A DNA stretch of 64,000 bases. Origin: Candidatus Gastranaerophilales bacterium. GTDB taxonomy: Bacteria > Cyanobacteriota > Vampirovibrionia > Gastranaerophilales > Gastranaerophilaceae. The notes under the pieces were generated by a model. It did no database searches. It was not told the DNA's origin and worked only from the letters and a program-made list of their open reading frames with translations. The translations under genes and the position numbers were made by a program. Each line of letters opens with the position of its first letter. Within the stretch, counting starts at the first letter, position 1. The stretch lies in assembly GCA_944323925.1 (NCBI GenBank), contig CALUUI010000001.1, forward strand, positions 1 to 64,000, read 5' to 3'. Positions 24,682 to 34,207 of this stretch are shown piece after piece.

Positions 24682-24719
24682 AAAAAGTCAAGGAAGGTTA
24701 TATTCTCCCTTGGCTTTTT
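24682..24719. terminator. Bidirectional terminator between gloA and dtd
   Basis: A 12-bp stem (AAAAAGTCAAGG / CCTTGGCTTTTT with one G-T pair, loop of 14) with T-runs on both strands lies between the two convergent genes. Confidence 0.8.
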
Positions 24720-25155
24720 AGTTGCCGAGAATTAAAGTAACCGGTCCGTCATTTATCAAAGATACATTCATCATTGCGCCGAACTCTCCGGTCTTAACAC
24801 TGAAACCTTCTTTTGATAAATATTGGACAAAATATTCATATAATCTTTTTGCTTCGTCAGGGGGCGCTGATTTATCAAAACTGGGACGTGTTCCTTTTTT
24901 ACAATCTGCTGCCAGTGTGAATTGTGAGACGGCTAAGATTTCACCTGAAACGTCTTTTATTGATAAATTCATTTTACCTGTTTCGTCAGGATATATTCTT
25001 AATTTCGTTATTTTATTAGCCCATTTCTCAACTTCTGCTTCTGTATCATTTTTTTCTATACAAACAAGTAAAAGATAACCTTTTGTGATTTCCGAGTACA
25101 ATTTGTTATTGATTTCTACTGAGGCTTGATTTACTCTCTGTAATACTATTTTCAT
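24718..25155 (-). CDS. dtd: D-aminoacyl-tRNA deacylase
   Basis: Dtd hydrolyses D-amino acids (and glycine wrongly loaded on tRNA-Ala) from tRNA. The 145-residue protein has the family start MKIVLQRV, the catalytic SQFTLAADCKKGTRPSF segment and the cross-subunit Gly-Pro motif in NDGPVTL. Complete and of normal length. It lies 2 bases downstream of the Maf gene on the same strand. Confidence 0.97.
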   Translation of the reverse strand: MKIVLQRVNQASVEINNKLYSEITKGYLLLVCIEKNDTEAEVEKWANKITKLRIYPDETGKMNLSIKDVSGEILAVSQFTLAADCKKGTRPSFDKSAPPDEAKRLYEYFVQYLSKEGFSVKTGEFGAMMNVSLINDGPVTLILGN

Positions 25156-25157
25156 TA

Positions 25158-27053
25158 TTATTCCTCTGTTTTTAATGTTTCAATGTCTGTTTTTATTATA
25201 TCTTTTACTTCATTAACATGTTCTGTTGCGTATTTTAGAAATTCATTTTGTGTATATATTATTTTAAGTATATTATCAATAGTCATATTGGTTGCTTGGT
25301 TTAAGCAAGTTTCAAAGTTCATTTGCTCTTTTTTCGTTATAAAATCAAAAATTGGATTTTTTTGTGCGTAATTTATTGATATTTGTATATAGTTATCAAC
25401 AAGTTTCTTCACACCTGTTAAAATTTCTTTTGATAAACTCTTGTTGCGTTTATATATAAGTTCTAAACGTGAAATAAGTTTTTTATTGTCATTAATTTGA
25501 GTTTCTACAGTTATAAAATCATTTAAGATGGCATCAAGTTTATTAATAACAAAATTTTTATCTATTGAAGTTGAAATATTTAATTCTTTTTTTTCTATTT
25601 TAGAGGAATTTTGTAATGCAGTTTCCAAAGGAATATTCTTAAAACCATCAAGCAAAGCACCTTTCATAGAGGTGTTAATATAATTTCTATCGGGATACAG
25701 TGTAGGGTATTTAGAAATAGTATTTGCAAAAGTTGCATATACTGCTTCAGTTGGAATTAATTCCCCAGTTATACTTTTTATGGTTGTTATTTTCCCTTTA
25801 TATCGGTTAATGGTTTTTTGAATAAAGAATGGCAGCTTTTCTTTGTTGTTAGAAAGGTTAAACCCGAGTCTTTCGTAGTTATCAACTACTACTTCATAGT
25901 TCTTTGTATTTTCATTGTACTTGAGTTTTAAATCACCATATGCAGAGTCTTTACTGTACAACTGATTGTCAATAAATGCAAGGTCTTGTCCCACAAGAAT
26001 AATATTTTTGCAACCGAGAATTCTTGCACAGTTAAGAGCACAATATGAAACAGTACCTCTTGAGTAATATTCCTTTGTGTCAAGTTCTGCTAAGTTTGCC
26101 CAAATCTTATTCGGTGGCAGGTTATCTGAAATATGTAAAAATGTTTTCTTTGTTTTAAGTTTATGAAAAACAGGGTGTGTAGATGGTTCTATTATTAAAT
26201 TAGTTTCAGATAAATCTAAACCATTAATTTGTCCGCTACAGTTCCTGTCTTCAATAATACAAAGAAAGTCAGGCTTTATTCCTGCGTTTACAAGTGCTCT
26301 ATATGCAGGTCCAACACATAATATTATTACGTTATCTTGATATTTTTTTAGTGTTTCAAGGTTCTCTTGTAGCGTTGGACCTGCTGAAACTACAACTGCT
26401 GTTTCATTTTTGTAAATATCTTTTATTTCACTTAATGGCGGCTCATCAATTAGATAAGGTATATTGTTTAAGATTTTGCAGCTTACAGGATAATACCTGT
26501 TTTTAGTATATGCACAGTCCAAAGATATTGCGCCTGTTAAAATAATTAATTTTTTCTGCTCTTCTTTTAATTGCTCTTTAAATATTTCTTTGTAAGAAGG
26601 CAGGCAATATAGTGCCGGGTAACTTCCATATCCCATATGATTTCTTAAGATTGGTTCAAGTGTTGTTTTATCGATTGCAACAAAAACATTATCTGAGGAA
26701 AGTTCTTTAGAAAAATCGACAAGCGTAAATGCTGTTTTTAAAATATCAAGATTGGGTTCATATAGTATAATTTTCCCTACAGAGTGAATAGCACTGTATT
26801 GAAAAAAATAACCTAAACCAATGCCGTAGATAATATTTATTGATTCCGGGGAATTGTCCAGAGTCTCAAAAATCTTTTGAGCTTCGCCAAGCGGCGATGT
26901 TGGGTTATGGAGTAACATTCCATTATATTCCAAGTTATATCCGTTAGTATTTTTTATTTGGATATTTTCTTTAACATTGTGTTTAAGAAGTAATTCACGA
27001 ATGGTATTGCTTTTTAGTGCATCAATATTTTTTTGAAAGATAGTTTTTTGCAT
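25158..27053 (-). CDS. Maf-type motility accessory glycosyltransferase
   Basis: The 631-residue protein matches the Maf family (MAF_flag10 / DUF115), cytoplasmic enzymes that transfer nonulosonic acids such as pseudaminic acid to flagellin. The N-terminal region has an IIYGIGLGYFFQYS dinucleotide-fold motif and ILYEPN; the central DUF115 domain has ETAVVVSAGPTLQEN, GIKPDF and GCKNIILVGQDLAF; the C-terminal 150 residues are helical. I place the start at the second of two nearby ATGs, in a TAATG overlap with rlmN, because AAAGGA lies 5 bases before it. Nonulosonic acid synthesis genes and flagellin are not in the window. With fliLMN it supports glycosylated flagella. Confidence 0.85.
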   Translation of the reverse strand: MQKTIFQKNIDALKSNTIRELLLKHNVKENIQIKNTNGYNLEYNGMLLHNPTSPLGEAQKIFETLDNSPESINIIYGIGLGYFFQYSAIHSVGKIILYEPNLDILKTAFTLVDFSKELSSDNVFVAIDKTTLEPILRNHMGYGSYPALYCLPSYKEIFKEQLKEEQKKLIILTGAISLDCAYTKNRYYPVSCKILNNIPYLIDEPPLSEIKDIYKNETAVVVSAGPTLQENLETLKKYQDNVIILCVGPAYRALVNAGIKPDFLCIIEDRNCSGQINGLDLSETNLIIEPSTHPVFHKLKTKKTFLHISDNLPPNKIWANLAELDTKEYYSRGTVSYCALNCARILGCKNIILVGQDLAFIDNQLYSKDSAYGDLKLKYNENTKNYEVVVDNYERLGFNLSNNKEKLPFFIQKTINRYKGKITTIKSITGELIPTEAVYATFANTISKYPTLYPDRNYINTSMKGALLDGFKNIPLETALQNSSKIEKKELNISTSIDKNFVINKLDAILNDFITVETQINDNKKLISRLELIYKRNKSLSKEILTGVKKLVDNYIQISINYAQKNPIFDFITKKEQMNFETCLNQATNMTIDNILKIIYTQNEFLKYATEHVNEVKDIIKTDIETLKTEE

Positions 27054-28087
27054 TAGCATCCTTTCGTTGTTTTTGCTTTCCCGCTAAGCTGACCGCAGGC
27101 AGCATCAATATCTGCACCACGCTCTAAACGTACTGTAACCTTTTTACCTGAATGCTCTAATATGTATTTAAATTTCATAATATCACTTTTTATTGGTTTC
27201 TTATATCCAGTTTCTGTTACAGGATTATATGGAATTAGATTTACATTACACTTGATATCCTTTAAAAAGAATGCAAGTTCTTTTGCTGTTTCAAATGTAT
27301 CGTTTAGTTTGTGGATTAAAATATACTCAACAGTAATTCTGTTGTTGGTTTTTTCTGTATAATTAATTAGTGCTTTTTTTAATTCATCAAGCGGGTATTT
27401 ATTTTCTATCGGCATAATTTGTTTTCTTAAATTATGGTTAGGAGCATGTAGTGATATAGCAAGCGTTGATTGTAGGTTAAGTTCTGCAAGTTTATATATT
27501 TGCGGGATTATGCCGCTTGTAGAAATAGTAATTCTTCTTGCCCCTATTCTAAAGTCATTGTTAAAGATTTCAAGAGCTTTTAAAACGTTTTCAAGGTTTA
27601 GTAGAGGTTCTCCCTGCCCCATAAAAACTATATTAGTGACTTTCAATCCGGTATCTCTTTGAATAGTGAGTACTTGTTCAATAATTTCTTTATAAGATAA
27701 GTTCCTTTTAAAACCTTGTTTACCAGTTGCACAAAATGAACAATTAACGGCACATCCAATTTGAGAGCTAACGCAAGCGGTAAGATTTGCTCTATTATCA
27801 AAACGCATAAGAACGGTTTCAACTTTTTCGCCGTCGGGATATTCAATAAGGTATTTTATTGTCCCGTCAGAGCTTACTTGTTTAGTTACTACTTTTGTAT
27901 TTGTTATTAAAAAGTTTTCTTTTAGTGTTTGCCTGAAATCTTTGCCTAAATCAGTCATTTGATCAAAATCTGAAACTGATTTTGTATAAATCCAGTTATG
28001 AATTTGCTTAGCTCTGTATTTAGATGCTCCGAATGCGTTTGTAATATTTTCAATTTCTTCCAGTGATAATCCAGATAATACTTCCAT
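27053..28087 (-). CDS. rlmN: 23S rRNA (A2503-C2)/tRNA (A37-C2) methyltransferase
   Basis: A radical-SAM methyltransferase acting on A2503 of 23S rRNA and A37 of some tRNAs. The 344-residue protein has an N-terminal helical domain with KYRAKQIHNWIY, the radical-SAM CAVNCSFCATG cluster motif, GQGEPLLN and the C-terminal RGADIDAACGQL segment that carries the second catalytic cysteine. Complete. It overlaps the Maf start by one base and follows the YkgJ-type gene by 3 bases. Confidence 0.97.
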   Translation of the reverse strand: MEVLSGLSLEEIENITNAFGASKYRAKQIHNWIYTKSVSDFDQMTDLGKDFRQTLKENFLITNTKVVTKQVSSDGTIKYLIEYPDGEKVETVLMRFDNRANLTACVSSQIGCAVNCSFCATGKQGFKRNLSYKEIIEQVLTIQRDTGLKVTNIVFMGQGEPLLNLENVLKALEIFNNDFRIGARRITISTSGIIPQIYKLAELNLQSTLAISLHAPNHNLRKQIMPIENKYPLDELKKALINYTEKTNNRITVEYILIHKLNDTFETAKELAFFLKDIKCNVNLIPYNPVTETGYKKPIKSDIMKFKYILEHSGKKVTVRLERGADIDAACGQLSGKAKTTKGC

Positions 28088-28090
28088 AAT

Positions 28091-28819
28091 TTAGCTCAAT
28101 TTATTTTTGTAAAATTCTATTAAATCAATTTTAGCGTGTATACTCATTGCAACTTTGTTTACTTCTTCTCTCCATTTATAGTATCCACAGGTAGAAGGAA
28201 GAACTTTAAGCGGGTTGTAAGGGAATTGTTTGCAGATGTCAGGTCTGTTCTCATAATCAGAACATAAATTATCATCTGTTAGTTTTGGACAATAATAGAA
28301 ATAGACTTTTTTATTCTCCCCGAGAGAGTCTAAAAGTTCAAAATATTCGGGAAGAGCAGAACGTGCCTGAATTTCTGTAGGATAAGGTACAAATACTTGT
28401 AAAAATTGTACAGCGAATTTATCACCACGATTAGCCATTTTCTTTAAATCCTCGTAAGAATGTTCAGATGCTGCGAGTTTACAGCAAGCACCACATTTTG
28501 AACAGCTGTAGTTGTCTTTCCTCAACATTATAGATTTTTGCAGATTTTTAAGACTTTGTTTGTAGTCTCCATTAAGGAATGCTATAAATTTAAGCTGCCA
28601 ATCTCTATAAGGACATTTAGCAGGATAGGTATCAAAAATGGTAAAATTTTGCGGTCTATTTTTACAATCTATAGTACAAGAATTGCAGGAAAAAGACGGC
28701 TTCATTTTATCAGCTTCCATTCTTATGCTTTCTGCTGCAGCAATAAAAATTTTTCTGTAGTTTTCTTTTAAATCGTTATATTGGGCATTTATCGCTTTGT
28801 TAAAACTAAACTCTTCCAT
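28091..28819 (-). CDS. YkgJ-type zinc/iron-chelating cysteine-cluster protein
   Basis: The 242-residue protein has the CSKCGACCK cluster (CxxCxxCC) in its centre and the downstream C-x(n)-Y-x-x-RPDICKQFPY segment of the YkgJ/UPF0153 family, thought to bind zinc or iron; the function is not settled. It also carries an extra N-terminal cysteine group (CNSC-x4-C ... KCPYRDW), not part of the small core family. The frame is open 12 codons further, but the ATG used here lies 8 bases after an extended -10 (TGGTAGCAT) with no ribosome binding site, so the mRNA is probably nearly leaderless. First gene before rlmN, maf and dtd. Confidence 0.8.
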   Translation of the reverse strand: MEEFSFNKAINAQYNDLKENYRKIFIAAAESIRMEADKMKPSFSCNSCTIDCKNRPQNFTIFDTYPAKCPYRDWQLKFIAFLNGDYKQSLKNLQKSIMLRKDNYSCSKCGACCKLAASEHSYEDLKKMANRGDKFAVQFLQVFVPYPTEIQARSALPEYFELLDSLGENKKVYFYYCPKLTDDNLCSDYENRPDICKQFPYNPLKVLPSTCGYYKWREEVNKVAMSIHAKIDLIEFYKNKLS

Positions 28820-28826
28820 AGCTAAT

Positions 28827-28835
28827 ATGCTACCA
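28827..28835 (-). promoter_or_regulatory. Extended -10 promoter of the ykgJ-like-rlmN-maf-dtd operon
   Basis: The minus strand reads TGGTAGCAT, ending 8 bases before the ATG. No Shine-Dalgarno sequence intervenes. Confidence 0.4.
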
Positions 28836-28905
28836 TAAATAGTCATTATGGGCAATGAAACTCAATCGAATTTATTATATTTTAAGGTCAAACAGGAGGT
28901 GAATT

Positions 28906-29400
28906 TTGATAAGTGAAAGAATTATTAATATCATCAACGAGCAAATTAATCGCGAGTTTTATTCAGGTTATTTATATTTGTCAATCTCTGCTTATTTTCG
29001 GGAAATCGGTTTATTTGGTTTTGCACACAGAACCCGCGAGCAAGCTGCTGAGGAGATGGAACATGGAATGAAATTGTTTAGTTTTATAATTGATAGAGAT
29101 GGAAAAGTTGAGTTAAAACAGATTTCGACCCCAAAGTTTGAAATGGGCTCACCTACAGAAATTTATCAAAAAATTTATGAACACGAAAAATCCATAACTA
29201 ATGCCATTATGGATGTAGCAAAATATGCAGAAGAAGAATGTGATAGAACAACACTTTCTTTCATTGATTGGTATATTAATGAACAAGTTGAAGAAGAACG
29301 AAATGCACTTGAAATTATTAAACGATTAAAAATGTTTGGTGAAGATAAGGCATCTTTGTTCTTGATTGATGAAGAACTTGGCAAATATTCAAGAAGTTAG
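28906..29400 (+). CDS. ftn: Ferritin (non-haem iron storage)
   Basis: Ferritin stores iron oxidised at its di-iron centre inside a 24-subunit shell. The 164-residue protein is a four-helix bundle with ferroxidase residues visible as the Glu in NREFYSGYLYLS (first helix), the AEEMEHGMKLF motif (second helix) and EEECDRTTLSFIDWYINEQVEEE (third and fourth). The start is TTG after an ideal AGGAGGTG. Its stop touches the stop of the convergent 80-residue gene, so transcription must end beyond it, probably at the hairpin near 29.7 kb. Confidence 0.95.
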   Translation: MISERIINIINEQINREFYSGYLYLSISAYFREIGLFGFAHRTREQAAEEMEHGMKLFSFIIDRDGKVELKQISTPKFEMGSPTEIYQKIYEHEKSITNAIMDVAKYAEEECDRTTLSFIDWYINEQVEEERNALEIIKRLKMFGEDKASLFLIDEELGKYSRS

Positions 29401-29643
29401 TTATTGCTCCACAACTTCACGTTCTTTATATCTTGCGCGTTTTGCGTTTACTGCTGAACATACGGTATTTAGTTTTTGTGAAAGCATGAACATATTACGT
29501 TGAATAGTTGCAATATCGTTCATTGTTTCCAGCATTTTGTTAGGATCAATCATTGATGTAATGTTTGTGTGATTATCTACTTGTTCATTTGCATACTTTT
29601 TAACCAGTAATTTGTCGATGTAATCTCTTGCGCCGATAGACAT
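29401..29643 (-). CDS. Unrecognised small helical protein
   Basis: An 80-residue protein: polar N-terminus (IGARDYIDKLLVKKYANE), then a long amphipathic helix (IDPNKMLETMNDIATIQRNMFMLSQKLNTVCSAVNAK) and a basic tail. GAGGAA precedes the ATG. The size and helical plan are like small secretion-system or flagellar helical subunits, but no signature supports that. It ends base-to-base with the ferritin gene on the other strand. Confidence 0.6.
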   Translation of the reverse strand: MSIGARDYIDKLLVKKYANEQVDNHTNITSMIDPNKMLETMNDIATIQRNMFMLSQKLNTVCSAVNAKRARYKEREVVEQ

Positions 29644-29678
29644 ATTTTAATTCCTCTTTTAAATTCCCCTATATATAT

Positions 29679-29715
29679 AAGAAGCAATTTTCTTTATGAA
29701 AATTGCTTCTTTTTT
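29679..29715 (+). terminator. Terminator at the 5' side of the 80-residue gene, best on the plus strand
   Basis: A 14-bp stem (AAGAAGCAATTTTC / GAAAATTGCTTCTT, loop TTTAT) followed by five T residues on the plus strand. On the minus strand, where DAHP synthase transcripts arrive, the stem is followed by an AT repeat, so it may also work there but less well. Confidence 0.75.
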
Positions 29716-29748
29716 GATTGATTATTAAAAAAAGTTTACAATTAAGTT

Positions 29749-30792
29749 CTATATAGAGCAGTGATGATTATTAGCATAATCAATTCTGCCTATAAGTTTG
29801 TTTAAGTTAGTCATAACTTCCCTAAATTGAGGGATAGAAAGGCTTTGTGCGCCATCTGAGTAAGCCTTGTCAGGGTCGTGGTGTACTTCCATCATAATCC
29901 CGTGAGCCCCAGCAACAAGAGCGGCCTTGCTCATAGGCTCAATTAAAAATCTTTTTCCTGTACCGTGAGAAGGATCTATGATAATAGGAAGATGAGAGAG
30001 CTTTCTTATAAGAGGAACCGCTGCTATATCAAGAACATTTCTTGTGTAAGTTGAATCAAAGCCCTTTATACCTCTTTCGCAAAGTATAACTTGTTCATTC
30101 CCGTTTGCGAGGATATGCTCAGCAGCAAGTAGAAATTCTCTAATGCTTGCTGCCCCACCTCTTTTGAGCATAACAGGTTTTCTGCACTTCCCAACTGCCT
30201 TAAGAAGTTTGAAATTTTGCATATTTCTTGCACCGATTTGTATAATGTCAGCATATTCCATAACCAGTGGTAAGTCTAATGTGTCCATAACCTCTGTAAC
30301 CACAAGAAGCCCTGTTTTTTCTCTTGCTTCAGCTAAGTATTGGAGTCCTTTTTCTTCCATCCCTTGAAAATCGTAAGGAGAAGTTCTTGGTTTGAAAGCT
30401 CCGCCTCTTAAAACTTTTGCGCCCATTTCTTTGGCCGCATAAGCAACTTCTAATAATCCGTCTATTTCTCTCTCAACGCTGCAAGGTCCTGCCATTATTA
30501 CCGGACGTTCATTCCCGCCAATTTTTAGCCCGTTTGGAAACTCTATTACTGTATCTTCTTCCTTTGTTTCTCTGCTTGCCAGTTTGAACGGTTCTTGAAT
30601 TATTTTTACTTCTTTTACCCCGTCTAAGGACGATATAGATTGCGGTTGCAAAAGACGTTTGTCGCCAAGAGCTGCAATTACCGTATAGACTTCGCCATGG
30701 TTAAGATTTATTCTAAATCCGTAATTCTCTAATCGGGCGCAGACTGATTTTATTTGTTCTTCAGTTGCGTTTTTCTCCATTATTATTATCAT
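29749..30792 (-). CDS. aroF: 3-deoxy-7-phosphoheptulonate synthase (type I-beta DAHP synthase)
   Basis: Condenses phosphoenolpyruvate and erythrose-4-phosphate at the start of the shikimate pathway. The 347-residue protein has an N-terminal ferredoxin/ACT-like domain (about 1-70), as in the Thermotoga enzyme where it mediates Tyr/Phe inhibition, followed by the barrel with MAGPCSVE, LRGGAFKPRTSPYDFQG, KRG and PIIIDPSHGTGKR. The first ATG is used because GAGGAA lies 7 bases before it. It stands alone between a terminator hairpin and a divergent lipoprotein gene. Confidence 0.95.
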   Translation of the reverse strand: MIIIMEKNATEEQIKSVCARLENYGFRINLNHGEVYTVIAALGDKRLLQPQSISSLDGVKEVKIIQEPFKLASRETKEEDTVIEFPNGLKIGGNERPVIMAGPCSVEREIDGLLEVAYAAKEMGAKVLRGGAFKPRTSPYDFQGMEEKGLQYLAEAREKTGLLVVTEVMDTLDLPLVMEYADIIQIGARNMQNFKLLKAVGKCRKPVMLKRGGAASIREFLLAAEHILANGNEQVILCERGIKGFDSTYTRNVLDIAAVPLIRKLSHLPIIIDPSHGTGKRFLIEPMSKAALVAGAHGIMMEVHHDPDKAYSDGAQSLSIPQFREVMTNLNKLIGRIDYANNHHCSI

Positions 30793-30944
30793 TAAAATTT
30801 CCTCACTTACTTTATGTCTGTATATTGATAATACTACATAAAAATTTTATAAAAATATCTTTTTATTTTTTTGTTTTGAATTTTATTACTTTTTTGATTT
30901 AAAAAAGAGTTTTTTGTTATAATTAAGAAAAATTTGGAGAGCAA

Positions 30945-32249
30945 ATGAGAAAATTATTATTAATATTATTTTTATTGGTCTTTATCTTTTGTGGATGTTC
31001 AACCAAACAGGATGATAATGTCTTAACCTTTTGGACTTTGCAAATGGGTGATTTCTCTGAATATATTAACGGAGTAATTTCTGATTATGAAAAAACTCAT
31101 CCCGATATAAAGATTGAATGGGTAGATGTTCCCTTCTCCGAAGGCGATAAACGAACATTAGCAGCGGTTCTGGGTAATAATCCACCTGATTTGGTAAACT
31201 TAAATCCGGATTTTTCTGCTTTGCTGGCTCAAAGAGGTGCATTAATGAATATACCTGAAACGAAGGTTGAGGGGTATAATAAGAATGTTATTGAGTCTCT
31301 AAAATATAATGGTGAATTGTATTCTATCCCTTGGTATGCAACATCTTCGGTGACATTCGTTAATTTGGAGTTGTTAAATAAGACAGATTTGGGAAAAGAA
31401 GATGTAGATATTAAGACAGTATGGCAAAAAGTCTCTAAGCGTCGGTATAGACCTGTTACACAAAAAATAGTCAGTATAGACAAACCCATTCCAATTTCTT
31501 ATACCCAGATGAATAATAATGCTGAGTATGTAAAGAAAAAAACAGGTGCTTATATTTATACTCCAAATCTTGTTGATAACGATTCTATGTATAGAATTCT
31601 GAATAAGTATGGTTTAAACTCTCCTGATAAAATAAATTCCGAAGATAGCGTAAAGTTGTTTACTCAGTTTAGAAATTTGTACCAAAATAATTTAATTCCG
31701 AAAGAAACGGTTTCTATAACTCATAGAGAAGCCTTTGAACAATATATGTCAAGCAAAAGTGTCTTTTTTCAAGCAGGTGCAAATTTCTTGAATATGCTTA
31801 AAGAAAATGCTCCTAATGTTTATAATTGTACAGAAATAAAGCCTCAATTGATTGGTGCTAAAGGACAATACGATTTTTCACTTATGAATTTTGTAATCCC
31901 CTTAAAGGCAAAACATAGAGATGAAGCATTAGACTTTTGCTTGTTTTTAACGAATTCGGAAAATCAACTTAAACTTGCAAAGAAAACAAACGTTATAGCA
32001 ACAACAAATAGAGCTCTTGGTTCAAGTTTTTATAATGATTATTCTTCGTTAGAATCAAAAGCTCGCTCTATAAGTGCAAAACAGTTAAATAAGGTGGTGC
32101 CTGTAGTAAAACAAATTAGAAACCAAAAAGAACTTAATACATTAATAAATACGGCGGTTCAGCAAATACTTACCGATAAAAATAAATCAGTTAAGTCAAT
32201 TTTGGATAAATTAGCAGCAGATTGGCGAGTTTTAATAAGTGAAGAATAA
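30945..32249 (+). CDS. Sugar-type ABC transporter substrate-binding lipoprotein
   Basis: The 434-residue protein begins with a lipoprotein signal (hydrophobic core then FCGC, acylated Cys at 18) and continues with a family 1 solute-binding fold (LTFWTLQMGDFSEYINGVISDYEK; PDLVNLNPD; PWYATSSVTFVNLELL), as in carbohydrate-binding proteins. No permease or ATPase gene is adjacent, so the rest of the transporter must be elsewhere. GGAGAG precedes the ATG, with TATAAT about 25 bases upstream. The ligand is not predictable. Confidence 0.88.
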   Translation: MRKLLLILFLLVFIFCGCSTKQDDNVLTFWTLQMGDFSEYINGVISDYEKTHPDIKIEWVDVPFSEGDKRTLAAVLGNNPPDLVNLNPDFSALLAQRGALMNIPETKVEGYNKNVIESLKYNGELYSIPWYATSSVTFVNLELLNKTDLGKEDVDIKTVWQKVSKRRYRPVTQKIVSIDKPIPISYTQMNNNAEYVKKKTGAYIYTPNLVDNDSMYRILNKYGLNSPDKINSEDSVKLFTQFRNLYQNNLIPKETVSITHREAFEQYMSSKSVFFQAGANFLNMLKENAPNVYNCTEIKPQLIGAKGQYDFSLMNFVIPLKAKHRDEALDFCLFLTNSENQLKLAKKTNVIATTNRALGSSFYNDYSSLESKARSISAKQLNKVVPVVKQIRNQKELNTLINTAVQQILTDKNKSVKSILDKLAADWRVLISEE

Positions 32250-32288
32250 TCTTTTCTTGAAATCTAAAATTTAGCAGATATCATAATA

Positions 32289-32305
32289 AGTGTAGATTTT
32301 ACACT
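32289..32305 (+). promoter_or_regulatory. Small inverted repeat before typA
   Basis: AGTGTA and TACACT separated by 5 bases lie at the expected transcription start, just downstream of a CATAAT -10-like box. It could be an operator or a 5' hairpin. Confidence 0.3.
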
Positions 32306-32318
32306 AGGGAAAAAGATT

Positions 32319-34112
32319 ATGGATAATAAAAAAATAAGAAATATAGCTATAATAGCTCACGTTGACCATGGTAAAACAACATTAGTAGATTGTATGCTAA
32401 AGCAAGCTGGTGCATTTAGGGCAAACCAGCATATGCAAGAGCGTGTTTTAGATAGTAATGACTTGGAAAGAGAACGTGGAATAACAATTTTATCAAAAAA
32501 TATATCAATAAATTATAAAGATTATAAGATAAATGTAGTTGATACCCCTGGGCACGCAGATTTCGGCGGAGAGGTCGAACGTGTGCTAGGTATGGTTGAT
32601 GGCGCTCTTTTGATTGTAGATGCTGCAGAAGGCCCAATGCCTCAGACCAGATTTGTTTTATCAAAAGCATTAGAGTTAGGTATAAAAATTATTGTCGTAA
32701 TAAATAAAATAGATAAACCGGCAGCCGATCCTGATAGGACTTTGGATAAAGTATTTGATTTGTTTACAGAACTTACGGATAGAGAAGATTTAATAGACTT
32801 CCCATATATTTATGCAAGTAGTCTTAACGGTTTTGCAATAAAGAATATTGATGATGAAAGAAAAGATATTGTACCTTTGCTTGATTGTATTATAGAAAAT
32901 ATAGCCCCACCGACCGGTGATGCATCTTTACCATTGCAGTTTAGGGCTACAACATTAGATTATAACGATTATGTAGGTCGAATTGTAATTGGCAGAATAG
33001 CAAATGGAAAGGTATCATCACAAGAAACGGTTACATTGGTTCATGCAGATGGTTCAACTGAACGTGGAAAAATTACAAAATTATTTGGATTTAAAGATTT
33101 AGGCAGAGTAGAAATAGAAGAAGCAAGTGCCGGTGATATAGTTGGTATTGCAGGTTTTGCTGATATTCAAATAGGTGAAACAATTTGTGATTTAAATCAT
33201 ATTAATCCGCTTCCATTAATAAAAATTGATGAACCAACTTTGCAAATGAATTTCTCTGTAAATGATAGTCCTTTTGCCGGAGAAGAAGGAAAGTTTGTAA
33301 CCAGTCGTCAGATAAGAAAACGTTTGTATGATGAGTTGGAAAAAAATGTTTCAATGCGTGTTGAGGATACAGACAGTACGGATATGTTTAGAGTAAGCGG
33401 TAGAGGCGAACTCCATTTAAGTATCTTAATAGAAACAATGCGCAGAGAAGGTTTTGAATTCCAAGTATCAAAGCCGGAAGTAATTTTCAAAACAATTAAT
33501 GGTGAAACTTACGAACCTTTTGAAAATTTAACAATAGATGTTCCTGAAGTTTATGCAGGATCTTGTATAGAACGTTTGGCAAAAAGGAAGGCCAATATGT
33601 TAGAGATGAACAGTGCAAACGGAAGAACTCATATAAGATTTTCAATACCTGCAAGAGGCTTAATTGGTTTTAGAACAGAATTTATCCGTATGACTCGAGG
33701 TGAAGGTATTATGTACCATACGTTTGATGAATATAAACCGTATTCCGGTGATATTCCCAGACAACGTAACGGTAGTTTAATAGCTCACGAACAAGGTGAA
33801 GCTGTGCCTTATGCATTAGCTCAATTCGAAGATAGAGGTATATTCTTTATTACTCCTAAGACTAAGGTATACCGTGGGATGATTGTTGGAGAAGGAAATA
33901 AGCCTCAAGATATTGTTGTTAACGTATGTAAAACTAAGAAATTAACAAATATGCGAAGTGCTACTGCTGATGTTATGGTAACTTTACAAGGCCATAGGGA
34001 GTTATCTCTTGAGGATGCTCTTGAATATATTGGAGATGATGAGTTAATGGAAGTTACTCCCGAAAACATTAGACTAAGAAAAATGGATTTGGTTAAATTC
34101 AGAAATATATAA
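32319..34112 (+). CDS. typA: Ribosome-associated GTPase TypA/BipA
   Basis: TypA is an EF-G-like GTPase that helps 50S assembly and acts under stress and cold. The 597-residue protein has all G motifs ([12 protein letters not shown] at 13-24, [27 protein letters not shown]), domain II, and the TypA-specific C-terminal domain with [12 protein letters not shown] and KKLTNMRS. Length is normal. A terminator follows 30 bases downstream. Confidence 0.97.
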   Translation: MDNKKIRNIAIIAHVDHGKTTLVDCMLKQAGAFRANQHMQERVLDSNDLERERGITILSKNISINYKDYKINVVDTPGHADFGGEVERVLGMVDGALLIVDAAEGPMPQTRFVLSKALELGIKIIVVINKIDKPAADPDRTLDKVFDLFTELTDREDLIDFPYIYASSLNGFAIKNIDDERKDIVPLLDCIIENIAPPTGDASLPLQFRATTLDYNDYVGRIVIGRIANGKVSSQETVTLVHADGSTERGKITKLFGFKDLGRVEIEEASAGDIVGIAGFADIQIGETICDLNHINPLPLIKIDEPTLQMNFSVNDSPFAGEEGKFVTSRQIRKRLYDELEKNVSMRVEDTDSTDMFRVSGRGELHLSILIETMRREGFEFQVSKPEVIFKTINGETYEPFENLTIDVPEVYAGSCIERLAKRKANMLEMNSANGRTHIRFSIPARGLIGFRTEFIRMTRGEGIMYHTFDEYKPYSGDIPRQRNGSLIAHEQGEAVPYALAQFEDRGIFFITPKTKVYRGMIVGEGNKPQDIVVNVCKTKKLTNMRSATADVMVTLQGHRELSLEDALEYIGDDELMEVTPENIRLRKMDLVKFRNI

Positions 34113-34144
34113 TTTAGATTTTATATTTTTAATATGATAAAAAA

Positions 34145-34166
34145 AGAGGGTTCATTGAACCCTTTT
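34145..34166. terminator. Bidirectional terminator between typA and the paralogue pair
   Basis: GGGTTC-ATT-GAACCC extended by A/T pairs, with a short T-run on the plus strand and a long one on the minus strand. Confidence 0.75.
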
Positions 34167-34207
34167 AAATTACCCCAACATAAATATCATTTACCCCTAA
34201 ACAAAAT

